Positions 1-7,804 of a DNA stretch of 27,718 bases are shown one piece after another (positions within the stretch are counted from its first letter, which is position 1; each line of letters begins with the position of its first letter). The notes beneath the pieces were generated by a model. It saw nothing but the letters and a program-made list of their open reading frames with translations. It had not been told where the DNA came from and did no database searches. The position numbers and the translations under genes are program-made. The DNA lies in the NCBI RefSeq assembly GCF_003478335.1, contig NZ_QUFB01000040.1:1-27718 (forward strand), read 5' to 3'. The stretch is from Clostridium sp. AM49-4BH. Its GTDB lineage: Bacteria > Bacillota > Clostridia > Lachnospirales > Lachnospiraceae.

Positions 1-35
1 GAATGCAGCACTCTTCGGATTTCCTGCTTTAACAT
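1..35 (-). CDS. 5' end of an unidentified gene (partial, runs off left edge)
   Basis: An ATG at 33-35 on the minus strand is preceded, six bases upstream, by a strong GGAAGGAG ribosome binding site (42-49). It opens a frame reading MLKQEIRRVLH before the window ends. Eleven codons are too few to assign a family. The basic start is of the kind seen in ABC-2 type permease subunits, but that is only a guess. The gene lies downstream of, and in the same direction as, the sigma factor cluster. Confidence 0.5.
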   Translation of the reverse strand, partial: MLKQEIRRVLH

Positions 36-100
36 ACCTTACTCCTTCCGATTAGCTGATTTTTATAGCATCATTAAGTCAAATATGCTATAATTGTTGT

Positions 101-162
101 GGTTTTTTACGAGTTCCTATTCTGCCTATGGGCTTGCCCTCTGCGGTGTAGGAACTTTTTTT
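101..162 (+). ncRNA. Candidate short transcript ending in an intrinsic terminator
   Basis: A perfect -10 hexamer TATAAT lies at 89-94. About 18 bases downstream a stem-loop starts (AGTTCCTA at 112-119 pairing with TAGGAACT at 149-156) and is followed directly by a T run (156-162). No plus-strand coding frame lies upstream, so the hairpin has no obvious gene to terminate. A short RNA of about 60 nt is the simplest reading. No convincing -35 box is visible and I do not recognise the RNA. The rest of the 36-302 gap holds only a 21-codon minus-strand frame (126-191) with an AAGGAG ten bases upstream, which I do not trust. Confidence 0.3.
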
Positions 163-302
163 AATATGTTAATCCATACTATTCGTCCCATGTTAGACCA
201 TCTCCTTTCTTTCGTAGATTCCACCCTGTTATACCTATATACTATCTCTGCATTTGGCAATAATTCTGCCTAGTGCAAAGCAGTAAGCTATAGCACCCTC
301 AC

Positions 303-734
303 TTAAGTTGTTTTAAGTCTTATATACTCTGCTTTTACCCAACCCCATGTACCCGTTTTAACTCTTTTAAGATAATACCATTTATAGTTTTGAGATTTAC
401 TCTTCGTCATGTCAACGCATACCTTTTCATGTATGCTCATGCTTTCTAACACCGTTGCTGAAGTGCTTGGTTTGGCACGTAAACGTACCCCATCTCCCTT
501 TACCGATCCATTCTGATTTGAATACATCATAACATCGACTGTTGGAACTAGTTCATTGCAAATAACAACTCCATCTGCCATAACAACTTGTGCAGAACTC
601 ACTTCAGTTGCATTGCGCCCCGCCAGTATATCATCTGCTATAACCATAGCGGATGCCTGCATATTTCCTGCAAGCACTATTACAACACAAAGCACCATTA
701 ACATCATTTGTTTCTTATTATTGTACTGTTTCAT
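303..734 (-). CDS. Secreted bacterial SH3-domain protein
   Basis: A 143-residue protein with an N-terminal signal peptide: a basic start, a hydrophobic core at about residues 9-25, and a likely cleavage after ASA near residue 29. The C-terminal half (about 75-140) is a bacterial SH3 domain, recognisable from the DGVRLRAKPSTSA segment and the closing WGWVKAEYIRL. Such domains usually bind cell wall peptides. The start is well placed behind AGGAGG with a five-base spacer. The gene lies 32 bases after the anti-sigma-like gene, so it is probably the third gene of the sigma operon and may be an envelope-stress effector. The substrate is not known. Confidence 0.75.
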   Translation of the reverse strand: MKQYNNKKQMMLMVLCVVIVLAGNMQASAMVIADDILAGRNATEVSSAQVVMADGVVICNELVPTVDVMMYSNQNGSVKGDGVRLRAKPSTSATVLESMSIHEKVCVDMTKSKSQNYKWYYLKRVKTGTWGWVKAEYIRLKTT

Positions 735-766
735 GTTATCCTCCTACTTAGCGATTGACTGTCTGC

Positions 767-1960
767 TTAGTAGCACTTCTCTATTATTGTATTTATCCCC
801 TCCTTCTGATCCTGTTTTTTCTCTCTTTTCATTTGTTGCCAAAGTTCATGAAAATCTTTATGCACAAATACTCCTGTTAAACACTTATCTGACGGCGCAT
901 ACTTTATCACATAAGTAACTCCATCTTCACTCCTCACATAATAGGTAATTTCTCCATACAGAAGAAGATTCTGCGTATCAAACCGTGATATGCCATAAAT
1001 AGATTTTATTGGTTGGTTTGGCGCAATTTTATCCATCATCTGTTGAACTGTTCTTAAATATTTTCTTTCTATCCCTTTTCGATAACTTGCATCCGAAGCA
1101 GAAATCCACTTATCTCCTTCAGATATAGCTGATTGATTTATTTCACCGCTGTTGATCTTTACAGCAACACTATATTCATATTTCCAGCCTTTCTTTTTCA
1201 AAACAATGTTATATTCGTCATCCTCGCTGTCTTCATAGGTCGTCACATCTACTGCAGCCCTCGCCTGATTTGTATCAATTCCATATATTTTGCTGACATA
1301 CTGCTTGGCAGCCTCAATCGCCTGATCCTCTGTCAGCTTATTTGCCGTTTCGTCAACCGGCCTTTGTGCAGCCCTCGCTCTGTCTGCCTGATTCTGCTTT
1401 TCCAGCGCATAATCACGCCGCTCATTAAAATCAATGATCTGTAATAACTGCTCATCGGTCAATTCGCTCTTCGGCAGATAAAAGGTACTGTTTGCACGAC
1501 AGTATACGACTTCTTTCCCGCCATTCGCTTTCACTTCTTTCTGAGAATCTACTTCCTTCAGCTTCGTCTCCGGCAATGTTCCCTTTTTATATTCCTTCTG
1601 CAGCAGTTCCTTGCGCTTCTGCTCCTGAGAATACAACTTGCGTGAATAGTGATCTGCATCTTCCCGTTGTGCCTGTGTCATATGGTTTAACTGCTTCTGT
1701 TCCTCTTGAGACATTGATTGCAAATGCTCATGATATTTATCCACAGCAGCATATGTACCCGTCGTCAATATAATGACTGCGCCAACCGCTGCGACTGCCG
1801 TTCGATAGGAGAATGCACGCACCACTTTGCTATTATCCTGCACGTCCTCCGCACGCACCCGGTATAACAGTTGATCTATTCTACTGTTTTTCACCGTTGG
1901 TTCAGTTGGAACTTCCTGCAGCAACCGTCGGCTGATTTCTCGATCCAATCTACTTCTCAT
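767..1960 (-). CDS. Membrane-anchored anti-sigma factor-like protein
   Basis: A 397-residue protein starting at the ATG at 1960, chosen because GGAAGGAAG lies eight bases upstream. An earlier in-frame start at 1999 has no comparable site and would overlap the sigma gene. The N-terminal 50 residues are cytoplasmic in character. One membrane segment follows at about residues 51-72 (RTAVAAVGAVIILTTGTYAAV). Then comes a long charged Lys/Glu/Gln stretch, likely helical, and a C-terminal extracytoplasmic part with a PepSY-like segment (near LTEDQAIEAAKQYVSKIYG). This architecture, directly after an ECF sigma gene with a 29-base gap, is typical of a cognate anti-sigma factor. The assignment rests on context and topology; no catalytic motif is seen. 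Confidence 0.65.
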   Translation of the reverse strand: MRSRLDREISRRLLQEVPTEPTVKNSRIDQLLYRVRAEDVQDNSKVVRAFSYRTAVAAVGAVIILTTGTYAAVDKYHEHLQSMSQEEQKQLNHMTQAQREDADHYSRKLYSQEQKRKELLQKEYKKGTLPETKLKEVDSQKEVKANGGKEVVYCRANSTFYLPKSELTDEQLLQIIDFNERRDYALEKQNQADRARAAQRPVDETANKLTEDQAIEAAKQYVSKIYGIDTNQARAAVDVTTYEDSEDDEYNIVLKKKGWKYEYSVAVKINSGEINQSAISEGDKWISASDASYRKGIERKYLRTVQQMMDKIAPNQPIKSIYGISRFDTQNLLLYGEITYYVRSEDGVTYVIKYAPSDKCLTGVFVHKDFHELWQQMKREKKQDQKEGINTIIEKCY

Positions 1961-1989
1961 TGTATTTACTTCCTTCCATAGTCCATTAT

Positions 1990-2462
1990 TTACCTGCAAT
2001 TTTTTAATTTTTGTCGCGCTGCATAGAGTCTTGATTTTACCGTACCTGTTGGTATGTTTAAGATTGCGCTTATCTCTTTTTGCGAAAAGCCATATATGTA
2101 ATACAAATATACCAATGTACGATCCTGCTCTGCCAGACTTTCTATCTCATGCCAAATTCCGCTATGCGGATAACCAGGCTCCGCTGTCGTCGGATAGTCA
2201 TCCATAGATTCCACCAATTCTTCCCGTTTTCTTTTTTGAATCATAGATAACGCTGTATTGACTGTAATCTTTGCTACCCACGACCGCATTTTATCCGGTG
2301 ATCGAGCTGTTCCCTGCGTTCCCACGCTTTGCATAACGCTTCTGCCACCGCATCATCTGCATCCTCCGGATGATGCAGTATATTCATTGCGAGCCGTACC
2401 AGCATGCCTCTTTCTGTTGCAACAAATTGTTCAAATTGCCTAGAAGTCAAACTACGCCTCAA
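1990..2462 (-). pseudogene. ECF RNA polymerase sigma factor, frameshifted
   Basis: Sigma-70 region 2 is read in one frame (FEQFVATERGML to ALCKAWERREQLDH), and the end of region 2 plus region 4 in another (DKMRSWVAKITVNTALSMI to the helix-turn-helix FSQKEISAILNIPTGTVKSRL). The frames join near 2295-2300, where adding one base would give the continuous, family-typical DHPDKMRSWVAKI. A single base is therefore missing. The likely start is a TTG at 2462 with AAGGAAGG seven bases upstream; the longer ATG-started frame from 2531 lacks a well-spaced site. The gene is followed by a membrane anti-sigma-like gene. It is either a recent null allele or, more likely, a sequence error, since both halves are well conserved. 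Confidence 0.8.
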
Positions 2463-2578
2463 TTTATTCCTTCCTTTCTGCGCACACTTCCAGTGCATTA
2501 CCTCCCTGTGCCAGAGGTGCACCATAGGCACAAGGTTTCACCATCTCCAGTGATCACCTTTTGAGCGGTTCTACTTAT

Positions 2579-2606
2579 ATGACTGTTTAGAAGCCCAAAA
2601 GGTTCA
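2579..2606 (-). promoter_or_regulatory. Putative ECF-type autoregulatory promoter of the sigma operon
   Basis: On the minus strand a TGAACC motif (2601-2606) is followed after 16 bases by AGTCAT (starting at 2584). This resembles the ECF consensus, with a -35 near TGAAAC or TGAACC and a -10 containing CGTC or GTC. It lies about 120 bases before the TTG start of the ECF sigma gene, where an autoregulated promoter is expected. The match is by eye. Between promoter and start, the transcript could form a TGTGCC/GGCACA hairpin (about 2506-2532). Confidence 0.45.
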
Positions 2607-2630
2607 TTTTATTTTGCAATATTTTATTTT

Positions 2631-2674
2631 TTAATATTATTAATTTTTTCCATATATTCTCCTAATAATATTAA
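2631..2674. repeat. Perfect 12-bp A/T-only inverted repeat
   Basis: TTAATATTATTA (2631-2642) and TAATAATATTAA (2663-2674) are exact reverse complements separated by 20 bases, just upstream of the putative ECF promoter. On the minus strand the spacer holds AGGAG, a five-base gap and ATG, opening a nine-codon frame (2624-2653, MEKINNIKK). The structure could be an operator, a weak terminator of the NUDIX gene or chance in AT-rich DNA. The micro-frame has no visible promoter of its own. Confidence 0.35.
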
Positions 2675-2724
2675 TAGTTTGTGGAGTTTATTTTGATTTT
2701 GTAAAGTATTTAGATCCAAAAACG

Positions 2725-2742
2725 CAAACTTCGCACATCAAA
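2725..2742. repeat. Solitary copy of the foldback element terminus
   Basis: CAAACTTCGCACATCAAA matches 17 of 18 bases of the terminal inverted repeat of the 552-bp foldback element at 19309-19860. The sequence inside it does not continue the match, so this is an isolated end or a separate binding-site-like copy. Confidence 0.45.
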
Positions 2743-2819
2743 CTTGAACTTACCATACCAAAAATTAATATCAGAACATATCTGTGAATGATTCTCCCAC
2801 CCGGCATCATACACTGTCA

Positions 2820-3320
2820 CTATTGCAACGCCTGCTTAATACTTTGATAATGTAAAAAAATCCCCTGCTTATCGTATTCTGATAACTGTGCTGCATCCGC
2901 TATCTGAAATGCATTCGTCTCTTCCGTCTGCAATTTGATATCTTCCTCTGTAAAATCCATATGATATTTATAGACATCTACAAAATAGTTATCACCTTCT
3001 CCCGGATTCTCACGGTGATACGAAAACAGAAAGCCACCTTCTGCATTCGTTACATCCAGTCCGGTTTCTTCTAAGATTTCACGTTTCACGGCCTCTTCCG
3101 ATGTCTCCCCGGCAATAGCCGCTCCACCGGATACTTCCCACCAGCCGGGTGCCCAAGCTTTGTCAGCCGCACGCTTTGTGATCAAATATTTTCCATCCGG
3201 TCTCTGAATAACACCGAGTACCGACAAATGATACTCCCCTTCTTTCAAGCACCAATCATTTCTTTTCATGGTTCGCCCGGTTGGCTTCTTGTCCTTATCG
3301 TAAATATCCCATAATTCCAT
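2820..3320 (-). CDS. NUDIX hydrolase
   Basis: A 166-residue cytoplasmic protein with a complete Nudix box at residues 66-88: G66, E72, R80-E81, E84-E85 and G87 in the pattern G-x5-E-x7-RE-x2-EE-x-G. These residues bind the metal for cleaving nucleoside-diphosphate-linked substrates. The N-terminus (ELWDIYDKDKKPTGRTMKR) is typical of the isopentenyl-diphosphate-isomerase-like branch of NUDIX proteins found widely in Firmicutes, whose members are mostly house-cleaning pyrophosphatases. The true substrate cannot be read from sequence. AAAGGA lies about a dozen bases before the ATG. It sits 75 bases downstream of the zinc peptidase gene and may share its transcript. Confidence 0.88.
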   Translation of the reverse strand: MELWDIYDKDKKPTGRTMKRNDWCLKEGEYHLSVLGVIQRPDGKYLITKRAADKAWAPGWWEVSGGAAIAGETSEEAVKREILEETGLDVTNAEGGFLFSYHRENPGEGDNYFVDVYKYHMDFTEEDIKLQTEETNAFQIADAAQLSEYDKQGIFLHYQSIKQALQ

Positions 3321-3395
3321 CGTAATCTGTCATTCCTTTCTCTGACGGTAGTTTTAATAAACAACTTCGAAATGTATGAAGTGTGTATGTTTGAT

Positions 3396-4118
3396 TTAAT
3401 CGTTATCTCTTCTTCCAAACAGTAACACCAGTCGAAGCAGCTGTAATAAGGTGGATACCGTTGCCGTTATATAGGTCATTGCTGCCGCTGAAAGTACACG
3501 TCTCGCCCCTCTCACCTCATCTTCATATAACATTCCGCTATCATTTAAAATACGAAGTGCTCTGCCCGACGCATTAAACTCTACCGGAAGGGTGACAATC
3601 TGAAACAACAATGTCAACGCAAACAATATAATACCAAGATAGATCAAATTGGTATGCCCGATCAGCAATCCAACAATGATCACCGGCCACGACATTTTAG
3701 AACCAATATTGACCACCGGAACAATGGCACTGCGTATCTGTATCGGAACATAACCAACATGATGTTGAATGACATGTCCACATTCGTGCGCTGCCACTCC
3801 AACGGCGGCAATCGATGATGCACCATATACACTATCTGACAATCGCACCACCTTCGCACGTGGATCATAATGATCAGTCAACTGTCCGCTGATATGTTCG
3901 ATTCGTACATCGGTAATCCCTGCACTTCGCAGGATCATTTCTGCTGTCTGCGCCCCTGTCAGACCACGTTTGCTATGATATCGACTGTACTTATTAAATG
4001 TCCGGCTGACGTTGGCAGATGCCAGCATACATATTACCGCACCAATAATAACAAGAACATATGTCGGATCCATATAGTAATACATCCCCGGAAAATAACT
4101 TAAAAGTGCTGTCTGCAT
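3396..4118 (-). CDS. yugP: YugP-like membrane zinc metallopeptidase
   Basis: A 240-residue integral membrane protein of the neutral zinc metallopeptidase (YugP, Zn_peptidase_2) family. The first membrane segment is at about residues 18-36. The soluble part follows, with the family core VGVAAHECGHVIQHH, giving the zinc motif HECGH at 111-115. Two further hydrophobic segments (about 130-175) and a hydrophobic C-terminus (about 215-235) follow. Length and order match the family. The start has an ideal AAGGAGG six bases upstream. A sigma-A promoter (4161-4189) drives it away from the Na/Pi symporter gene. The physiological substrate of this family is not established. Confidence 0.9.
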   Translation of the reverse strand: MQTALLSYFPGMYYYMDPTYVLVIIGAVICMLASANVSRTFNKYSRYHSKRGLTGAQTAEMILRSAGITDVRIEHISGQLTDHYDPRAKVVRLSDSVYGASSIAAVGVAAHECGHVIQHHVGYVPIQIRSAIVPVVNIGSKMSWPVIIVGLLIGHTNLIYLGIILFALTLLFQIVTLPVEFNASGRALRILNDSGMLYEDEVRGARRVLSAAAMTYITATVSTLLQLLRLVLLFGRRDND

Positions 4119-4160
4119 ACACTAATCCTCCTTACTCCAATTGTTTTTACATTAATCCTA

Positions 4161-4189
4161 ACTATAGCATTTCCCATCTCGTTTATCAA
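4161..4189 (-). promoter_or_regulatory. Sigma-A promoter of the yugP-like gene
   Basis: TTGATA (4184-4189), a 17-base spacer and TATAGT (4161-4166) read on the minus strand, ending about 40 bases before the yugP-like start codon. Confidence 0.7.
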
Positions 4190-4233
4190 CTATACCTTAC
4201 TTTAACTTCCCATATTGGTTGTGGAGGAATATG

Positions 4234-4256
4234 CATCGATTTCCTATAGATCGATG
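4234..4256. repeat. Inverted repeat between divergent promoters
   Basis: CATCGAT (4234-4240) and ATCGATG (4250-4256) are perfect complements around a nine-base loop. They lie between the minus-strand yugP promoter and the plus-strand symporter promoter. An operator for a dimeric regulator is possible, but no regulator can be named. Confidence 0.35.
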
Positions 4257-4268
4257 ATATAAAAATGA

Positions 4269-4297
4269 TTGCTTTTCATAGAAACACGCTATATAAT
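4269..4297 (+). promoter_or_regulatory. Sigma-A promoter of the Na/Pi symporter gene
   Basis: TTGCTT (4269-4274), an exact 17-base spacer and a consensus TATAAT (4292-4297). The predicted transcript start is near 4304, giving a 5' leader of about 135 bases before the start at 4439. No known riboswitch fold was recognised in that leader. Confidence 0.75.
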
Positions 4298-4438
4298 TAT
4301 ATTTGGCTTTACGCGGATTTTACGTAAAATGCTACTGTTTATCTCATTATTTGCCTAGATTTTACAAAGCTTTTCGTCGATATGTGCTGTGATTTTTATG
4401 CAAATAACACCATTTAGTGATTGATAAGGAGAAAACGA

Positions 4439-6046
4439 ATGACTTCAGAACACGTGATCAATCTTCTTGGAGGGCTTGCGCTCTTCATCTTTGGAATGAC
4501 TTTCATGAGCGACGGTTTGAAGAAACTTGCCGGCGATTATATGAAAACTATTTTGGAAAAATTAACGGAAAAACGTATTATGGCTGTGTTGCTGGGTGCC
4601 GGTCTGACCGCACTGATCCAAAGCTCCAATGCCATGTGTGTCATGACCGTCGGATTTGTAAATGCCGGAATGATGCAGTTAGAGCGCTCTGTTGGAATCA
4701 TCATGGGTGCTAAGCTCGGTACAACGATCACCGGACAGCTTCTTGCAACCAATTATATTTCAAAATATGCTCCGGTTATTGCCTTTGTGGGCGTTGCTTT
4801 CTTGATGTTTGCTAAATCCAACAACATCAAAAGCTTCGGACAGGTTGTCGCAAGTCTTGGTATCCTCTTTGTCGGATTGTCCACCATGAGCACCGCAATG
4901 AGACCAATGGCACAGGAAGAATGGTTTATTAATATTGTGGCAAATCTTTCCAATCCTCTGCTCGGTGTACTGGTCGGCGTGATTTTCACCGTAATTATCC
5001 AAAGTGCCTCTGCCTCCGTCGGTGTGCTGCAGATCATGGCGGTAAGCGGTGTCATTGGATTCCGCCCGGCCTTTTATGTAATGCTTGGTATGAATATCGG
5101 TGCAAGTATCGCTCCGATCTTAGCTTCTATTGGTGGCAAAAAGGATGCCAAACGCGTTGCTGCCATCGTTGCTATTTTTGAAACCTGTGGTATGCTGATC
5201 TTTATGTTAGCCACTACATTCCTTCCGGTTCTCGACTGGTTGTCGATGACTTCCGGAGATCCGAGCCGCCGTATTGCAAATGCGAACACAATCTTTAACT
5301 TAGTATCACTGATCGTGTTGTTCCCATTCTCAAATCTCATCGCCGCTTTGTCTAAGAAGATCATTCGCGGCTCCGACGAAGAGCCAAATATGGCAAAATT
5401 AGAGTTTATCAGCGAAACAACGCATACGACTTCTACTGCAATGATCGGTCAGATCGATGCGGAGACCAATCGTATGGAAGAACTGGTACAAACCAACCTT
5501 CGTCTCGCTACCGAGAATTATTTTGATAATCGTTTGAAAGACGAGGATGATTTCAACCAGACGGAAGAAACGATCGATTTCTTAAATAAGAAAATTACCG
5601 ATGCACTGATCCGCATGAGTTCTTTTGCAGATCTGACGCCAGAGCAGGCTAAGCACGTTGGTAATCTATTCCATGTAATCAATGATTTAGAGCGAATCGG
5701 TGACCATGCAGAAAATATGGCACAATATAGTATTCGTATGCACAAGAATAAGGAGCGTTTCAGTAAAACCGCCATGGAAGAACTCCGTGGGTTGGTGGAT
5801 ATTATTGAACGTATTTACAAAGAAGCTTACGCCCAAATGGTATCACCGGATCAGGATAAATACGCACATGTATATGCCTTGAAACGAGATGTAAACCGCA
5901 TGATCGAGGACATGAAGGAAAAGCATATTGTCCGTATGAATAAGGGAAAATGTAATTCACAACAGGGTATGATGTTCGTAGAACTTTTGATGGATCTGGA
6001 ACGTGTTGCAGCGCACGCTATGAATATTGCACAGGCAGCAAATTAA
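4439..6046 (+). CDS. Na/Pi-cotransporter family protein with C-terminal PhoU-like domain
   Basis: A 535-residue protein of the Na/Pi cotransporter II (NptA/YjbB) family. The membrane part (about residues 1-305) contains the duplicated family signature: QSSNA at 61-65 and QSASA at 188-192, each near the start of its repeat. The C-terminal 200 residues form a helical PhoU-like domain (ERIGDHAENMAQYS, then LERVAAHAMNIAQA). It is expected to move phosphate with sodium across the membrane, with the PhoU part controlling it. The start at 4439 was chosen because AAGGAG lies seven bases upstream; the in-frame TTG at 4421 overlaps that site. It is monocistronic and ends at a bidirectional terminator. 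Confidence 0.9.
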   Translation: MTSEHVINLLGGLALFIFGMTFMSDGLKKLAGDYMKTILEKLTEKRIMAVLLGAGLTALIQSSNAMCVMTVGFVNAGMMQLERSVGIIMGAKLGTTITGQLLATNYISKYAPVIAFVGVAFLMFAKSNNIKSFGQVVASLGILFVGLSTMSTAMRPMAQEEWFINIVANLSNPLLGVLVGVIFTVIIQSASASVGVLQIMAVSGVIGFRPAFYVMLGMNIGASIAPILASIGGKKDAKRVAAIVAIFETCGMLIFMLATTFLPVLDWLSMTSGDPSRRIANANTIFNLVSLIVLFPFSNLIAALSKKIIRGSDEEPNMAKLEFISETTHTTSTAMIGQIDAETNRMEELVQTNLRLATENYFDNRLKDEDDFNQTEETIDFLNKKITDALIRMSSFADLTPEQAKHVGNLFHVINDLERIGDHAENMAQYSIRMHKNKERFSKTAMEELRGLVDIIERIYKEAYAQMVSPDQDKYAHVYALKRDVNRMIEDMKEKHIVRMNKGKCNSQQGMMFVELLMDLERVAAHAMNIAQAAN

Positions 6047-6047
6047 A

Positions 6048-6098
6048 AGCAATTCTTGCTTGGCGATGTCACGCTACATAGCAGCAATTTCCTATTCA
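6048..6098. repeat. Partial copy of the 88-bp dispersed repeat (copy a)
   Basis: This is the left part of the repeat family: the AGCAATTCTTG terminus, GGCGATGTCACGCTACA and AGCAATTTCCTAT. It has a four-base insertion after the terminus and lacks the GCAAAGC hairpin half. It begins two bases after the stop codon of the symporter gene. Confidence 0.7.
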
Positions 6099-6121
6099 AA
6101 ATAATGGATCAACACAAATTA

Positions 6122-6174
6122 AATCCCCCTTGAGCAGACCTTTGGTTATCTACCTTATCTGCCTAAGGGGGATT
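6122..6174. terminator. Bidirectional intrinsic terminator
   Basis: AATCCCCCTT (6122-6131) pairs with AAGGGGGATT (6165-6174), and an inner GCAGA/TCTGC stem extends it. It lies between the convergent symporter (+) and corA-like (-) genes. The minus-strand side is followed by TTTAATTT, so it most clearly ends the corA-like transcript. Confidence 0.8.
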
Positions 6175-6183
6175 CATTACTTC

Positions 6184-7064
6184 TTACAACATTTTTTTGT
6201 GTTTGAAATAGATAAATTCAAGAAGAATGATGATACCACACACGATTGCCACAACAGGATAACCGTAATGACTCTTAAGCTCCGGCATTCCAACAAAATT
6301 CATACCATACCACCCTGCCACAAGTGTCAACGGCGAAAAAATAGCCGTGACGATCGTCAGGATACGCATGATCCTATTTTGTTCTTCATCCAGCGCTGCT
6401 GCTGTAATTCTCGTATTTGCAGCATATATTCCCGAAGCATTTTAGAGCGATTGTATAACCGCTCTACCTTTTGTCCATATGTCTGAAAACAGATCACCTC
6501 TTTCTCATCAAAGAAATCATTGACATTTTCGACAAGTGTATCGCTCATATCCATCATCTGTTGATATTGAAAGCTCTTGTTGAGTAATATTTTGCGATAT
6601 TTGGCCATTAATCCGGTCGGATCCGTCTTCTCCCCGGACTGGATCTCCTCTTCCATCTGGAAACAGCCTGCTTCGATCCTCTGCAAATGTTTGATATCAT
6701 CTTTTAATAATTCATCCAAAAGGCGGATAAAAAAACGTACAGGCGACAGATCATCTTCATCACTGATCAGCGAGCGAAGCTGTTTTTCCCAGTGATCATG
6801 TCTGGTCTTTTGTCCGATCAAAACCAGTTCGCTGCGGTCAAGATAGTAAATAATACTGACCGCTCTGCCGTCATATGCTTCTTCCGGATGCCACATAATT
6901 TCGCCCACCACAGCGTCCGCAAGAACTACAGCTTTCGAAAAATGCATACGGTTAGACTGCAGCATATATTCCATTTCATTCCAAAAGCTGGCACTCTCCC
7001 AGCGTTCCTTCGCTTCCGCTGCATCAAGCACCAGCACCCGCCCCTGTTTCAATGCAAATTCCAC
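6184..7064 (-). pseudogene. CorA-like divalent cation transporter, frameshifted
   Basis: The N-terminal part (MEFALKQGRVLVLD onward, with the long helical stalk QTYGQKVERLYNRSKML) is in one frame. The last two membrane helices with the CorA signature GMNF (GWYGMNFVGMPELKSHYGY) are in another. The frames meet at about 6394-6405 in a CAG-rich run. One extra base would restore a continuous QQAALDEEQNRIMRILTI, so a single base is missing. CorA-family proteins form pentameric Mg or Co channels in the membrane. The GTG start at 7064 was chosen because GAGGGGG lies six bases upstream. The gene follows araD by only 21 bases and ends at a strong terminator. Without its two helices the product would not form a channel. 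Confidence 0.8.
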
Positions 7065-7085
7065 AGCGATCCCCCTCACATCATA

Positions 7086-7778
7086 CTATTGACCATAGTA
7101 TGCATTTTCTCCATGTTTTCTAAAAAAATGCTTGTCACGAATACTATCCGGTGCCGGCTGTACCTGAGGGTTGAGTAATTCTGTTCGGATCGCCATGCGC
7201 GCAACCTCTTCCAGCACGACCGCATTATGCACTGCTTCAGCAGCATCCTTGCCCCAGGTAAACGGTCCGTGGTTTGTGCAGAGTACGCCCGGCGTATGCA
7301 TCGGATTCAGTCCTCTCTGCTCAAATGTCTCAATAATAACAAGTCCGGTATTACGCTCATACTCTCCACCAATCTCTTCCGGTGTCAGACTTCGCGCACA
7401 AGGAATCGGACCATAAAAATAGTCGGCATGTGTTGTTCCGTATAACGGAATGTCACGTCCTGCCTGCGCCCACGAAGTTGCCTCCGGCGAATGTGTATGC
7501 ACAACGCCTCCGATTTCCGGATATTTTTTGTACAATTCCAAATGCGTTGGCGTGTCCGATGATGGGTTAAGCGTTCCCTCGATACGGTTTCCTTCCAGAT
7601 CCATGACCACCATATCTTCCGGACGCAGCTTATCATAATCTACGCCACTGGGTTTGATCACAAAATATCCGGTATCTCTATCAATCCCGCTTACATTTCC
7701 CCAAGTATACGTGATCAATCCTCTGCGCGGCAGTTCCATATTTGCTTCATATACCTTTTTCTTTAACTCTTCTAACAT
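7086..7778 (-). CDS. araD: L-ribulose-5-phosphate 4-epimerase
   Basis: A 230-residue class II aldolase/epimerase that converts L-ribulose 5-phosphate to D-xylulose 5-phosphate in L-arabinose use. It has the same length and layout as E. coli AraD (231 residues). Zinc ligands H94 and H96 (VVHTHSPEA) and H170 (TNHGPFTWG), the catalytic-region D75 (SSDTPTH) and the C-terminal AYYGQ are all present, and [10 protein letters not shown] is diagnostic for AraD over fuculose-phosphate aldolase. The ATG at 7778 is preceded by GGAGG at a five-base spacing. It lies 26 bases after the FGGY kinase gene, so the two are almost certainly co-transcribed. Confidence 0.94.
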   Translation of the reverse strand: MLEELKKKVYEANMELPRRGLITYTWGNVSGIDRDTGYFVIKPSGVDYDKLRPEDMVVMDLEGNRIEGTLNPSSDTPTHLELYKKYPEIGGVVHTHSPEATSWAQAGRDIPLYGTTHADYFYGPIPCARSLTPEEIGGEYERNTGLVIIETFEQRGLNPMHTPGVLCTNHGPFTWGKDAAEAVHNAVVLEEVARMAIRTELLNPQVQPAPDSIRDKHFFRKHGENAYYGQ

Positions 7779-7804
7779 AGTGTCCTCCATTCGAAAATAT
7801 CTGC

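Noticed and set aside
126..191. 21-codon minus-strand frame MGRIVWINILKKVPTPQRAS
   Set aside because: AAGGAG is ten bases upstream, but most of the frame is the antisense of a hairpin; no further support.
4421..4438. TTG start for the Na/Pi symporter six codons upstream
   Set aside because: These codons overlap the AAGGAG site that serves the ATG at 4439.
7086..7778. L-fuculose-phosphate aldolase (FucA), suggested by the nearby fucosidase
   Set aside because: Length, [17 protein letters not shown] and the C-terminal YYGQ match AraD, not FucA.
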